Shown: piece after piece, positions 15,722-26,328 of the stretch
Position numbering within the stretch: position 1 is the first letter of the stretch
Layout of the letters: every line of letters starts with the position of its first letter
Assembly: GCF_009905605.1 (NCBI RefSeq)
Contig: NZ_JAAAKZ010000001.1
Coordinates: 682,001-746,000, forward strand
From: Runella sp. CRIBMP
Lineage (GTDB): Bacteria; Bacteroidota; Bacteroidia; Cytophagales; Spirosomataceae
Reading direction: 5' to 3'
DNA: 64,000 bases
Translations under genes and position numbers: made by a program
Notes under the pieces: model-generated
Databases searched by the model: none
Told to the model about the DNA's origin: nothing
What the model saw: the letters and a program-made list of their open reading frames with translations, nothing else

Positions 15722-18700
15722 ATGAAATGTCTTTACTGGTTTAACTCTACGTCAGATGGGGGTTTATATACCTCCGTCGGCGACTCAAACAGCACGCCCA
15801 GAAGTACTGCTAAATCAGCAGTTACTAAAACGTTACTCCTGTTGGTCAGCCTTTGGCTGTTGTTGGGAGGTCAGGGGGGATTTGCCCAAAACCGCCCAGT
15901 TTCAGGCACCGTATTTGACTCAGGAGGTGTGCCTTTGCCCGGAGCAAGTGTTCAGATAAAGGGTACGGCAGTAGGAGCCATAACAGACGTAAATGGAAAA
16001 TACAACGTTCAGGCATCGAGTGGGTCCACTTTGGTATTCAGTTATATTGGTTACACCGCACAGGAGGTGTTGGTGGGAAGCAAAACTACCATTGATGTTA
16101 ATTTAGTGCCAGCAGCTGAATCACTTTCGGAGGTGGTTGTGGTGGGCTATGGTGTTCAACAAAAGGCTAATTTGTCGGGTTCGGTATCAACAGTATCTGG
16201 CAAAGAGCTCACCGAGCGGCCCGTACCCAACGTGCAAAACCTTTTGCAAGGTAGGATTGCGGGCTTGGATATTATTCAGTCCACTGGAGAGCCGGGTCGG
16301 GACGATGCTTCTTACCAATTGAGAGGATTTGGTTCGTTTGGCGCTTCAAATGCCCCTTTGATTCTGGTCGATGGTATCATCGCTTCTATCAAAAATCTTT
16401 CCCCGCAAGACATTGAGAGCGTTACGGTGTTGAAAGATGCGGCCTCGGCCTCTATCTACGGTGCTCGTGCGGCGAATGGGGTGGTTTTGATTACGACCAA
16501 AAAAGGTAAAGCAGGCAAATCAGAAATCGAATATGCCGCAAGCTACGGGATCAGTGAAGCAACGAGAGTGCCTGAACTGATTACAAATTCTCCCATGTAC
16601 ATGGAAATGTACAACTCGGCCCGAGCCCGGAGCGGTCAAGCTCCCCTATATACACAGGCGCAAATTGATTTGTATAAAAACAATCCCAATAGTGAGCAAT
16701 ACCCCAATTTCAATTGGCTGGACTATGTACTGGACAAAGGGCCTATCAGAAATCACCATTTGGGATTTAGCGGAGGCAATGAAAAAACCTTATACAACAT
16801 CTCATTCAATTATTTGAATCAGGATGCTATTACAAAAGGCTACAAATACAAGCGTTACAACGGACTGATTGACTTTTCGAGTCAGGTACATAAAAGAGTT
16901 CGGGTAGGTACCAACATTAACCTTTCCTTCCAAGATGCCAAAGCGCCGTGGCTTACCAACGACAACCTTCTTTTGTTGGCCTATGCTACTGCTCCCACGT
17001 ACGCTCCCTTTTTGCCAGATGGTAGCGGAAGAGTCACCAACCGAGATTTTGCGAGCAACGGGGGAGTCAATCGAAGTGTAGAAGAAGTCTACGCTACGGG
17101 TGGCCAATTTACAAAGACCTACAACGTGAACGCTCAGGCTTATGCCGAAGTTGAGATTTTGAAAGGGCTTAAATGGCTAAACAAAGCTGGGTTTACTTTC
17201 TTTAATGACCAATACAAAAACCGACAGTTTGGTTCTCCATCGTACGCTTATCAGCCAGATGCTGCGGGCAACTATGTGCATGTAGCCAATGGAAACCCAA
17301 CCTTTTTTGGCCTCCAACAAAACGAGAGCCGTAACATCACCAAGACCTATTTCAGTACCTTAAATTACACCAAACAAATTGGAACAGAGCATAATTTAGG
17401 GGTTTTGGCGGGCTATGAGCAGCAGAATAATTTTACAGAAAACATACTGGGCAATCGGTTTGACTTTCCCAATACAAGCATCATGGTGTTGGATGGTAGC
17501 GGGGCCGTCAATCAGGCCACCGGCGGAGGTGCGTCGGAATGGGCCTTACAATCGTTTTTTGGACGGGCCAATTATGACTACAAAGGCAAGTATTTTCTGG
17601 AGGGCAATATTCGCCGCGACGGTTCCTCACGCGTTGCTCCTGATTATCGCTTTGGGATATTTGGAGGAGGCTCCGCCGCTTGGAGAATATCAGAAGAAGG
17701 ATTCATCAAAAATTCGCTGTCTTGGGTAGATAATCTAAAATTGAGGGCTTCGTACGGTACTTTGGGAAATCAGGAAATCGGAAATTATCCGTACCAAGAT
17801 GTTTTAAGCCTTACGGCATATCCGTTTAGCGGACTTAGTTCTGGCGCGGCCGTTACGCGATTGGTAACAAAAGATTTGAGATGGGAAAAGACGTCGATGC
17901 TAGATTTTGGACTGGATATTGATATCTTTAAAGGGCTCTTTGGCGCTACTATCGACTGGTACAAGCGCAACACCACCGATATTCTTTCTCAACGCGCCGA
18001 TTTGCCTAATAGTGTAGGTTTGGCCGCTCCTATTGTGAATGCTGGAGCCATGGAAAACAAAGGATTTGAAGTTGAGCTTAGACACAGAAAACGTTTCGGT
18101 GATTTCAACTACGGTGCCAGTGTACTCTTTCACAGATACAGAAATAAAGTAACCAAAATCCTCGCTCCAACCTTGGGAACAATCGAAATAGGCCAGCCTT
18201 ACAACAATTTCTTTGTGTATGAATGGATAGGCGTGTTCCAAAGTCAGGAAGAAATTAATACGTCTCCTAAGCAACCCAACTCTGGAACGCTCAAGCCGGG
18301 TGATTTGAAAATAAGAGATGTAGATGGCAACGGTACCGTAGGACCAGAAGATCGAATTCGCATTAGCCGATTCCCCAATTATAACTACTCTTTTAATCTG
18401 AATGCCGGTTGGAAAGGATTTAGCGTAAGTGCGTTTTTTCAGGGTGTGCAAGGAATCAATACGCAGGTATCCGGTTGGGGCTACGAGCCCTTCCAGCAAG
18501 GTTCGGCACCTCCAGTTAAATTCCTTAATGCGTGGTCTCCTACCAATCCAAGCAATACCGTACCTGCTACTTACCTGACAGGTTACGCGGGGGTATCTGG
18601 ATATACCTCTACCTATTTTATTCAGGATGCATCGTATTTGCGCTTAAAAAACCTGTACCTCTCTTATACCCTTAATGAGCAAATATTAAGTAAAATTAAA

Positions 18701-18850
18701 TTGAAGGGTTTAACTGTTTATTTATCAGGCGATAACCTAATCACTTGGACGAAATACGAAGGAAATGACCCCGAACGCGCCGGCTCCGGTAGATTTGCCC
18801 AATTCCCACAGTTGAAAATCTATACCGCTGGACTAAGCATTAAGTTCTAA
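15722..18850 (+). CDS. SusC/RagA-family TonB-linked outer-membrane protein (fucose locus)
   Basis: 1042 residues, ATG at 15722. It imports oligosaccharides across the outer membrane together with its SusD partner. After an unusually long N-region (hydrophobic signal core at residues ~37-52, FAQ cleavage site near 56) there is a carboxypeptidase-like regulatory domain (VSGTVFDSGGVPLPGASV; DVNGKYNV), a TonB-box-like stretch (EVVVVGYG), a plug domain (ESVTVLKDAASASIYGARAANGVVLITTKKGK) and a long beta-barrel ending in an aromatic-rich strand, AGLSIKF. susD follows 40 bases on, and a terminator follows susD. Expression is probably controlled by the divergent AraC protein. Confidence 0.95.
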   Translation: MKCLYWFNSTSDGGLYTSVGDSNSTPRSTAKSAVTKTLLLLVSLWLLLGGQGGFAQNRPVSGTVFDSGGVPLPGASVQIKGTAVGAITDVNGKYNVQASSGSTLVFSYIGYTAQEVLVGSKTTIDVNLVPAAESLSEVVVVGYGVQQKANLSGSVSTVSGKELTERPVPNVQNLLQGRIAGLDIIQSTGEPGRDDASYQLRGFGSFGASNAPLILVDGIIASIKNLSPQDIESVTVLKDAASASIYGARAANGVVLITTKKGKAGKSEIEYAASYGISEATRVPELITNSPMYMEMYNSARARSGQAPLYTQAQIDLYKNNPNSEQYPNFNWLDYVLDKGPIRNHHLGFSGGNEKTLYNISFNYLNQDAITKGYKYKRYNGLIDFSSQVHKRVRVGTNINLSFQDAKAPWLTNDNLLLLAYATAPTYAPFLPDGSGRVTNRDFASNGGVNRSVEEVYATGGQFTKTYNVNAQAYAEVEILKGLKWLNKAGFTFFNDQYKNRQFGSPSYAYQPDAAGNYVHVANGNPTFFGLQQNESRNITKTYFSTLNYTKQIGTEHNLGVLAGYEQQNNFTENILGNRFDFPNTSIMVLDGSGAVNQATGGGASEWALQSFFGRANYDYKGKYFLEGNIRRDGSSRVAPDYRFGIFGGGSAAWRISEEGFIKNSLSWVDNLKLRASYGTLGNQEIGNYPYQDVLSLTAYPFSGLSSGAAVTRLVTKDLRWEKTSMLDFGLDIDIFKGLFGATIDWYKRNTTDILSQRADLPNSVGLAAPIVNAGAMENKGFEVELRHRKRFGDFNYGASVLFHRYRNKVTKILAPTLGTIEIGQPYNNFFVYEWIGVFQSQEEINTSPKQPNSGTLKPGDLKIRDVDGNGTVGPEDRIRISRFPNYNYSFNLNAGWKGFSVSAFFQGVQGINTQVSGWGYEPFQQGSAPPVKFLNAWSPTNPSNTVPATYLTGYAGVSGYTSTYFIQDASYLRLKNLYLSYTLNEQILSKIKLKGLTVYLSGDNLITWTKYEGNDPERAGSGRFAQFPQLKIYTAGLSIKF

Positions 18851-18890
18851 AGACAGGAGTCAAATTCACTTTCACTAAACTGTTACAAAA

Positions 18891-20420
18891 ATGAAATTCA
18901 AAAATAAATACATAGCTTCTGCATTGCTGGGAATAATGGTACTCACTACCCATACTTCCTGCGATAAAGACTTCTTGGATAAAAATCCACTCAATGCAAT
19001 TTCAGGGCCTACTTTCTGGAAAACAGAAACGGACGTGCAAATGTCGCTTACGGCCGTATATCGAACGTTGCAAAATAATTTTTACGGCGCCCGCAAGCCT
19101 TTTTTAGATGCCTATTCCGACAATGCCTTAGACCGACATACTTTTTTTGGCTTTGGAAATTACACCATTGGGGTTATCAATCCTTCCAATGTCAATGCTG
19201 CCTTGTACAATGTACCCTATTCGGGAATTGCTCAGTGTAATTATTTTCTGGACAACATTGATGGGGTAGCCGCTGTATCTCAAGCAAGTAAAGATTCTTA
19301 CAAGGCAGATGTACGTTTTATTCGGGCCATGTACTATTTTGATTTGGTACAGTTTTTTGGAGATGTAGTGGTCTATAAAACAGCCCCCAAAACCGCCGAA
19401 GAAGCCAAAATTGCTAAAACCCCCAAAGCCGATGTACTGGCATTTGTGGTTGAAGAATTGGATTTTGCCATTTCAAAATTACCAGCCACCTCTTACTCAG
19501 GTCGTGCGGTGAAGGCATCGGCCCAAATGGTAAAAGCCCGAGTCAGGATGTATCAACAAAACTGGGCTGATGCTGCGGCGATTACAAAAGACATCATTGA
19601 TTCTGGTAAATTTTCAATCTATCAGGGAGGATACGCCAATCTTTTTCTAACGACAACTCAGCAGAATAACCCGGAAATCATTTTTTCTACCAAATTTCTT
19701 GCCCCCAACAATCCGCAGGGAGGAGAAGGTATGCTGGTAGAGCTTGGTTGGTATGGAGCCATTGCTCCCTATCGCAACCTCGTAGATGACTATGAAATGG
19801 CCAATGGTAAACCAATTACGGAGGCGGGCTCGGGCTACGATGCTGCCAATCCTTATGAAAACAGAGACCCAAGGCTAAAAATGACCATTTTAGTGCCGGG
19901 TGATTCATACAAAAACCCAGATGGCTCTACATTTGCCGTTACAGATCCATTGCTTACTGGTTTTAATCAAAAGAAGTACATGGATACTTCTAAATTGCCT
20001 TGGGATAGATCTAAAATTACGGTTACCGACATGAACGTGGTACATACACGCTATGCCGAAGTGCTGTTGGCGTATGCTGAGGCTAAAAACGAAGTTTCAG
20101 GACCAGATGCCACCATCTACGATGCCCTCGATAAAATACGGACCCGCACCGGCGTAAACCTTCCCCCTGTGGACCGAACCAAATACAACTCCAAAGACTT
20201 GCTGAGAGAATTTATCCGACACGAAAGGCGCATTGAACTGGCACTGGAAGGGCATCGCTATTTTGACCTGAAACGTTGGGGGGTAATGGCGGCAAAATTA
20301 TCGACCCTCAAAAACCCTGCGGGCGTAACGCTATCTTTTGGCGAAAAAAATAATGTGCTTCCTTTCCCCCAAAACGAATTGGATAGAAACAAGAGCTTGG
20401 TACAGAATGCCGGCTATTAA
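18891..20420 (+). CDS. SusD/RagB-family glycan-binding lipoprotein (fucose locus)
   Basis: 509 residues with a lipoprotein signal ending at Cys24 (THTSC then DKDF). The TPR-rich SusD fold is recognisable from NPLNAISGPTFWKTETDVQMSLTAVYR at the start, VRFIRAMYYFDLVQFFGDV in the middle and RRIELALEGHRYFDLKRWG near the end. It caps the SusC barrel at the cell surface and captures glycan. It is co-transcribed with susC (40-base gap) and ends 24 bases before a strong terminator. Confidence 0.95.
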   Translation: MKFKNKYIASALLGIMVLTTHTSCDKDFLDKNPLNAISGPTFWKTETDVQMSLTAVYRTLQNNFYGARKPFLDAYSDNALDRHTFFGFGNYTIGVINPSNVNAALYNVPYSGIAQCNYFLDNIDGVAAVSQASKDSYKADVRFIRAMYYFDLVQFFGDVVVYKTAPKTAEEAKIAKTPKADVLAFVVEELDFAISKLPATSYSGRAVKASAQMVKARVRMYQQNWADAAAITKDIIDSGKFSIYQGGYANLFLTTTQQNNPEIIFSTKFLAPNNPQGGEGMLVELGWYGAIAPYRNLVDDYEMANGKPITEAGSGYDAANPYENRDPRLKMTILVPGDSYKNPDGSTFAVTDPLLTGFNQKKYMDTSKLPWDRSKITVTDMNVVHTRYAEVLLAYAEAKNEVSGPDATIYDALDKIRTRTGVNLPPVDRTKYNSKDLLREFIRHERRIELALEGHRYFDLKRWGVMAAKLSTLKNPAGVTLSFGEKNNVLPFPQNELDRNKSLVQNAGY

Positions 20421-20444
20421 CAGCGTGCATCTTAGTTGAAATGA

Positions 20445-20486
20445 GCGTTGGTGTTACTGATTCTGGAAGAAACACCAACGCTTTTA
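20445..20486 (+). terminator. rho-independent terminator after susCD
   Basis: Perfect 11-bp stem GCGTTGGTGTT (20445-20455) / AACACCAACGC (20471-20481) with a 15-nt loop, followed by TTTT. It separates the transport pair from the downstream enzyme genes, which therefore need a promoter of their own in 20487-20673. Confidence 0.85.
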
Positions 20487-20673
20487 TAAACCCTTTTGTT
20501 TGTTGTAACGTTCTGAAAGTAAAGTAAATAGCTTTATTTAGCTTGTCTTACTGACTTGCCCTGCCGACTCTCATCGGTTTCCTATCTGCGATCAATATCT
20601 TTACAGAGCGCCACAACAGATTTTACCTTTAGTCTGCCAAATTCACCACCCACCACATCACCAACGGAACAAT

Positions 20674-22962
20674 ATGATGAAGTCAATGATACTCATCTCA
20701 CTGCAAATACTTCTGTTTTTTAGCGCGTTTGGTCAAATCCAACGCAATCGAATAGGGCTCCAATATGAAAAAATACCTATTCGCTGGGACGAAGGCCTAC
20801 CCCTTGGCAATGGCCTCATTGGCGAACTGATTTGGCACAAAGAAGATAAACTGCGTTTTTCGCTCGACCATGCCGAACTCTGGGATATGCGCCCCATGCA
20901 GGAGCTGCATACCCCCGGCTTTAACTACAAGTGGGTCAAAGAACAAGTGCTTGCCGACAACTACGCGGCCGTTCAAAAAATAGGCGACCATCCCTACGAC
21001 CGAGAGCCTGCTCCCAGCAAAATACCGGGTGCAGCCCTTGAGTTTGAGGTCAAAGATTGGGGTGATGTAAAACAGACCACGCTGAATATCGAAACAGCAG
21101 AAGCAACCATTAGTTGGCAAAATGGCGTAAAAATGACCTCGTTCGTTCATGCCAAACAAAACATTGGCTATTTTAAATTTGAGAATCTTAATGAATTGAA
21201 TTTGAGATTGTTGACTCCGAAGTACGAAGGTAGTTCTGGCAATACAGTCGGTGGCCCCGTGGCTGGCGACGACTTGGCAAGGCTTGGGTATAAGCAAGGT
21301 GAAGTAATTCAAAGTGGCCAGTCTTATCGCTATATTCAGCAGGGATGGGGAGGATTCTATTATGAAGTTTATGTAAAATGGAAGAAAATTAATCCTAAAA
21401 CGATTGAAGGTTCTTGGGCCATTTCTGCCCATTACCCCAATAAGCCCCAACCGGAAGCCCAAAAAATAGTGGCTTCGGCTCCCAGTTACAACGCAGCGTG
21501 GCAGTCGCATCAGAATTGGTGGACAAACTTTTGGGCAAAATCGTCCGTGTCATTGCCAGATCCGGTACTCGAAAAACAATATTACCTTGAGCTGTACAAA
21601 TTTGGGAGTGCTGCCAGAAGCAATACGCCCCCTATTTCATTGCAAGCGGTTTGGACGGCCGACAACGGGCGCATTCCCCCTTGGAAGGGTGACTTTCACC
21701 ATGATTTAAACACGCAACTCAGCTATTGGCCCGCATACAGCGCCAACCACTTGGAAGAGGCCATGGGCTATCTTAATCACTTGGATCAAAACCGAGAACA
21801 ATATAAAAAATATACGCAGTGGTATTTTGGTTCAAACGGTCTCAATGTACCGGGTGTAACCACGCTTTTGGGCGAGGAAATGGGAGGATGGATTCAATAT
21901 TCGCTTTCGCCCACGGTATCGGCGTGGTTGGCGCAACATTACTATTTACAATGGAGATACAGCATGGATAAAGATTTTTTAAAAACCCGCGCCTACCCTT
22001 GGTTTAAAGAAGTGGCCCAACACCTCGAAGAAATTACGTACATCGATAAAAATGGCTATCGTCAGTTGCCTTTAAGTTCGAGTCCTGAAATTAATGACAA
22101 TAAAAAGTCGGCTTGGTTTTTAGAAAATACTAACTACGATTTGGCTCTAATGCGGTTTTTGTTTGCCAAAGCAAACGAACTTGCACTTGAACTAAATCTA
22201 CGAACCGAAGCCGAGCATTATTCTAAAATTCTGAATCAGTTTCAGTCTTATCATTTATCTGATAACAAAGAACTTAACTTCTCAAAAGACCTGCCATATA
22301 ACCAATCTCATCGTCATTTTTCGCATCTGATGGCCATCCATCCACTGGGCGAAATTCGCTGGGAAAACGGAGCGAAAGACCAAGAAATTATTACAAATTC
22401 GCTCAAATTACTGGATAAAGTTGGCCCCGCTTGGTGGTGCGGCTATTCGTATGCGTGGGAGGGCAATCTGAAAGCCCGCGCCAAAGATGGTGAAGGGGCA
22501 GCGGCGGCCTTGACCGATTTTGCAACGGCCTTTTGCTCCACCAACTCCTTTCACCTCAACGGTGACCAAACCAAGTCGGGCAAATCGAATATGACGTATC
22601 GGCCTTTTACGCTGGAGGGCAACTTTGCCTACGCCGCTGGTATTCAGGAGATGCTCTTACAAAGTTATGCTGGACAAATTGAGGTTTTTCCGGCCATTCC
22701 CCAAAAATGGCAGCAAGCCTCGTTCAAAGATTTAAGGGCCGAAGGGGCATTTTTGGTAAGTGCCCAGAAAACGAATGGCTTGGTTTCGAGCCTTGAAATA
22801 AAAGCCGAGAAAGGCGGAAAAGCAAAAGTCAAATTGCCTTTTAAAACCCATTCGATTGAGTTCAACAAAGGAGTAAAAGTGATTTCACAAAACGCCGAGT
22901 TTATGGAGCTGGCATTTGAAAAAAATGGAAGCATAAAAATTAAAAATGGCGCTATAAAGTAA
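20674..22962 (+). CDS. glycoside hydrolase, GH95-like (putative alpha-L-fucosidase/galactosidase)
   Basis: 762 residues with a signal peptide (ILISLQILLFFSAFGQ). The N-terminal beta-sandwich opens with the family-type sequence EGLPLGNGLIGELIW. The (alpha/alpha)6 domain contains HHDLNTQLSYWPAYSANHL; the first Asn is residue 346 and corresponds to the region of the GH95 catalytic asparagines. SSSPEIND (Glu472) is the likely general acid, and the protein ends with a small beta domain. GH95 enzymes invert alpha-1,2-L-fucose or related L-galactose linkages. It is the first gene after the susCD terminator, and a GH29 gene follows 51 bases downstream. It is divergent enough from typical GH95 that the exact linkage is open. 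Confidence 0.8.
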   Translation: MMKSMILISLQILLFFSAFGQIQRNRIGLQYEKIPIRWDEGLPLGNGLIGELIWHKEDKLRFSLDHAELWDMRPMQELHTPGFNYKWVKEQVLADNYAAVQKIGDHPYDREPAPSKIPGAALEFEVKDWGDVKQTTLNIETAEATISWQNGVKMTSFVHAKQNIGYFKFENLNELNLRLLTPKYEGSSGNTVGGPVAGDDLARLGYKQGEVIQSGQSYRYIQQGWGGFYYEVYVKWKKINPKTIEGSWAISAHYPNKPQPEAQKIVASAPSYNAAWQSHQNWWTNFWAKSSVSLPDPVLEKQYYLELYKFGSAARSNTPPISLQAVWTADNGRIPPWKGDFHHDLNTQLSYWPAYSANHLEEAMGYLNHLDQNREQYKKYTQWYFGSNGLNVPGVTTLLGEEMGGWIQYSLSPTVSAWLAQHYYLQWRYSMDKDFLKTRAYPWFKEVAQHLEEITYIDKNGYRQLPLSSSPEINDNKKSAWFLENTNYDLALMRFLFAKANELALELNLRTEAEHYSKILNQFQSYHLSDNKELNFSKDLPYNQSHRHFSHLMAIHPLGEIRWENGAKDQEIITNSLKLLDKVGPAWWCGYSYAWEGNLKARAKDGEGAAAALTDFATAFCSTNSFHLNGDQTKSGKSNMTYRPFTLEGNFAYAAGIQEMLLQSYAGQIEVFPAIPQKWQQASFKDLRAEGAFLVSAQKTNGLVSSLEIKAEKGGKAKVKLPFKTHSIEFNKGVKVISQNAEFMELAFEKNGSIKIKNGAIK

Positions 22963-23013
22963 GTTTTTAACCCACTTTTCAGATTCGTTAACTTATTCAT
23001 TATTTTTTTACCA

Positions 23014-24687
23014 ATGAAGAAAATCCTTCTTATCGTTTTCCTCTTTGTTCACGTACATTTATCGGGCCAACAATTGGCTAAACCCTCTGATGTTCAGTAC
23101 AAATGGCAGGAGCAGGGGCGTATTATGTTTGTCCATTTTGGGGTGGCTACGTGGCTCGGTAAAGAGTACGACGAGACGGGTGAGTTTGACATTTCTCGCA
23201 TCAATCCTACCAAACTCGACACCGATCAGTGGTGCCGCGTTGCCAAGTCGTGGGGAGCAAAAGAAATCATTTTTGTGGCCAAACATGCGGGCAGTTTTTG
23301 CTGGTGGCCCACCTACACCACCGAGTATTGCGTCAGAAATATTCCTTGGAAAAATGGTAAAGGCGACGTCATCAAAGACTTGGCAAATTCTTGCAAAAAG
23401 GCGGGGCTGAACCTCGGTATTTATATTTATCCTGGCGATATCAAGTGGGGCGCGGGCCTAGGAAGCGGGGGGATTACAAAAGACCCTTCAAAACAGGAAG
23501 CCTATAACAAGATTTTCAGGCAACAACTCACCGAAGTTTTGGCAAATTATGGCGAGATGCTCGAAGTTTGGTTTGATGGCTCCTGTAAGGTACCTGTGAG
23601 CGATATTTTACAAAAATACGCCTCCAAAGCGGTCATTTTTCAAGGTTCAGATGCCACTATTCGTTGGCCTGGTACGGAAAGCGGCATTCTCCACTATCCC
23701 GTCTGGAATTCCCTCAAAGGGGAGGTCTTAAAGTCGGGGGTAGCCACTCAATACGATGATGACCCCGACGGGGATGTTTGGGCTCCGCTAGAAGCCGATG
23801 TCACTTTGTACAACCACAATTGGTTTTGGTCGCCAAAAAATGAAGCCAAACGCAGAACGGTGGACGAATTGATGGAAATTTATTATAAATCGGTTGGTCA
23901 TGGTGGTACATTATTGCTTAACTCAAACCCCGACACAACAGGCCTGATACCAGCAGGAGATGTAAAAAGATACGCTGAATTTGGGGCAGAAATCAACCGA
24001 AGATTTAACCGACCTTTGGCCGAAGTGAAAAACAAAACCTCCAACGAAGTAGAATTGGTGCTTCCAAAACCCACGAAGATAAACCACATCATCTTGAAAG
24101 AAGACTACCGGCAGGGGCACCGAATTAGAAAATACGAACTGTGGGGATTGATAAAAAACAAATGGGAAAAATTGACGACAGGTAGCTCGGTAGGGGTAAC
24201 AAAAATAGATTATTTCGACGATGTGGAAATGACTGCCATAAAGTTGAAAGTCACCGAAAACAAAGGTGCGCCCCTCATTAGGAGCATGGCAGCCTATTAC
24301 GTTACGGATTTTGAACTCCCAAAATCGGAGAAAGAAGCCAAAGAGTACACTATTTTGCAGGAATGGGATACCAAAGACTTCGTAAACGGAAAAGGTCAAA
24401 TGAGTATTGACTTAGGAAAGTTTATCACCGCACCGGGTCAATACGAAGTAATTTTTACCAATGCCGTCAGTGTGACGGGTATGTACGTTGAAAAAGCCGA
24501 ACTCATTTTTGATAAAGACCCCAATACGCTTCAAGAATTTATTCAAAGAAAACGCAAGGAAAATGTGTTTTTTATCAATCGTACTGGCCAAATTGATGAA
24601 GGTACAAGTTCAATCCTGAACGTGGTGATGAGTTCAGACAATAGGTCGTTTCAGAATAAAGGTTTTGTAAAAATCAGAAAACGTTGA
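23014..24687 (+). CDS. alpha-L-fucosidase, GH29 (copy 1, atypical active-site motif)
   Basis: 557 residues, signal peptide MKKILLIVFLFVHVHLSGQ. TIM-barrel GH29 with MFVHFGVATW at the start of the barrel and the nucleophile Asp188 in MLEVWFDGSC. The usual KHHDGFCLW segment is here KHAGSFCWW, so the second His and the Asp are replaced. GTESGILHYPVW is shared with copy 2. The C-terminal ~200 residues are beta-rich, resembling galactose-binding domains. Retaining mechanism, releasing L-fucose in the periplasm or at the surface. The sulfatase gene follows closely. Confidence 0.88.
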   Translation: MKKILLIVFLFVHVHLSGQQLAKPSDVQYKWQEQGRIMFVHFGVATWLGKEYDETGEFDISRINPTKLDTDQWCRVAKSWGAKEIIFVAKHAGSFCWWPTYTTEYCVRNIPWKNGKGDVIKDLANSCKKAGLNLGIYIYPGDIKWGAGLGSGGITKDPSKQEAYNKIFRQQLTEVLANYGEMLEVWFDGSCKVPVSDILQKYASKAVIFQGSDATIRWPGTESGILHYPVWNSLKGEVLKSGVATQYDDDPDGDVWAPLEADVTLYNHNWFWSPKNEAKRRTVDELMEIYYKSVGHGGTLLLNSNPDTTGLIPAGDVKRYAEFGAEINRRFNRPLAEVKNKTSNEVELVLPKPTKINHIILKEDYRQGHRIRKYELWGLIKNKWEKLTTGSSVGVTKIDYFDDVEMTAIKLKVTENKGAPLIRSMAAYYVTDFELPKSEKEAKEYTILQEWDTKDFVNGKGQMSIDLGKFITAPGQYEVIFTNAVSVTGMYVEKAELIFDKDPNTLQEFIQRKRKENVFFINRTGQIDEGTSSILNVVMSSDNRSFQNKGFVKIRKR

Positions 24688-24763
24688 CCATTAAAGGGCG
24701 ATCATACACTAAAAGTTGTTTAGTATTGGTGGTATTTTGTCCTTTATTTTAAACGATAAATTG

Positions 24764-26275
24764 ATGTTGAGACTATTAATAATTCTCGGAATTAGCGTTG
24801 GGAGTCACTTGGTAAGTGCGCAAAACCAACCAAATATTATCATTTTTTTGGTTGACGATATGGGTTGGCAAGACACTTCCGTGCCCTTTTGGCAAGACAA
24901 AACGCCCATTAATCAGCGCTTCCATACCCCTAACATGGAGCGACTTGCCCGTAATGGCATGAAGTTTACGAATGCCTACGCCAACCCTGTTTGTACACCA
25001 ACCCGCGTAAGTCTGATGACAGGTATGAACGTAGCACGGCACAATGTCACCAACTGGACGAATACCCAAAAAGATACTCCCACCGACTACCCCGATAGCT
25101 TGCTGAATCCCCCCAGCTGGAATCACAACGGCATGAGTCCCGTGGTGGGCATCGCCAAAACCGTTCATGCTACGCCTTTACCCCAATTGTTACGGCAAGC
25201 GGGTTATTTTACGCTCCATTGTGGCAAGGCGCATTTTGCCTCTTACGGAACCCCAGCGGCCAATCCACTGGCGATTGGTTTTGAGAAAAACATTGCCGGT
25301 ACAGCCGCAGGACATCCAAGTAGCTTTTTGGGCGAAAAAAATTTCAGACGTACCCCCAACGATACCACTTGGGGAGTGCGCGATTTAGAAAAATACCACG
25401 GAAAAGACATATTTCTGACCGAGGCACTTACCCAAGAAGCGATTGCCGCCCTGAAAGAAAATCAGGTGAGTAAGAAACCTTTTTTTCTGTATATGTCGCA
25501 TTATGCCGTTCATTTACCATTCGATAAAGACGCCCGTTTTTACCAAAAATATCTTGACCAGGGCCTAACCGATACCGAGGCGAGGTATTCGGCTTTGGTG
25601 GAAGGAATGGACAAGAGCTTGGGCGATATAATGGATTATTTGGAAACCAATAATTTGGATAAAAACACGTATATTTTATTCATTTCTGACAACGGTGGGT
25701 ATAGTCTTCAGTTACGCAGCGGGGAAGTACACAGCCAAAATCTACCCCTAAAACAAGGTAAAGGCTCTCTGTATGAGGGAGGTATTCGTGTGCCTATGCT
25801 GGTGTCGGGGCCGAAGGTGGAGAAAAACAGCATTTCCAGTCAGTACGTATCCATTGACGATTTCTTCCCCACCGTATTGGGTATGGCGGGCGTGACCAAA
25901 TACACTACCATCCAAACCGTAGATGGCAAAAATTTACGGCCGTTTTTGGAAAATAAGAACAAACGCGACGACAAAAAAATCCTTCTGTGGCATTATCCCA
26001 ACAACTGGACCAACGTAAATTTTAAAGGCACGTCGTGGGGAAGCGCCATACGCCAAGGTGACTGGAAATTGGTCTATTTACACAAAACCCAAACCTTAGA
26101 ATTGTACAATTTGAAAAACGATATTGGCGAGCTGAATGACTTAGCAAAAGCCCAGCCCACAAAGCTGAAACAAATGGCTCAGCTATTGACCGATGAACTC
26201 AAAAAACGGAATGCACATCTCCCTACTTTCAAAGCCACGGGGCAACGTATTCCATATCCTGACGGCGTAAAATGA
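24764..26275 (+). CDS. exported sulfatase (formylglycine-dependent, S1 type)
   Basis: 503 residues from ATG 24764. An upstream ATG at 24716 is open but would bury the signal peptide LRLLIILGISVGSHLVSAQ, so the inner start is preferred. The N-terminal metal-binding LVDDMGWQD is present. The modification motif is CTPTRVSLMTG with Cys77, which must be converted to formylglycine by a maturase not seen here. FISDNGG and ALVEGMDKSLG are also typical. Removes sulfate esters from glycans. Its place among fucosidases points to a sulfated fucose polymer, but the sugar and position of the ester are inference. The stop overlaps the upstream-most ATG of the next frame (ATGA). Confidence 0.93.
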   Translation: MLRLLIILGISVGSHLVSAQNQPNIIIFLVDDMGWQDTSVPFWQDKTPINQRFHTPNMERLARNGMKFTNAYANPVCTPTRVSLMTGMNVARHNVTNWTNTQKDTPTDYPDSLLNPPSWNHNGMSPVVGIAKTVHATPLPQLLRQAGYFTLHCGKAHFASYGTPAANPLAIGFEKNIAGTAAGHPSSFLGEKNFRRTPNDTTWGVRDLEKYHGKDIFLTEALTQEAIAALKENQVSKKPFFLYMSHYAVHLPFDKDARFYQKYLDQGLTDTEARYSALVEGMDKSLGDIMDYLETNNLDKNTYILFISDNGGYSLQLRSGEVHSQNLPLKQGKGSLYEGGIRVPMLVSGPKVEKNSISSQYVSIDDFFPTVLGMAGVTKYTTIQTVDGKNLRPFLENKNKRDDKKILLWHYPNNWTNVNFKGTSWGSAIRQGDWKLVYLHKTQTLELYNLKNDIGELNDLAKAQPTKLKQMAQLLTDELKKRNAHLPTFKATGQRIPYPDGVK

Positions 26276-26328
26276 TGCCAAAAAGAACATTCATTGCAGC
26301 GTCAATGCTTCCAATAAACCACGAATCA

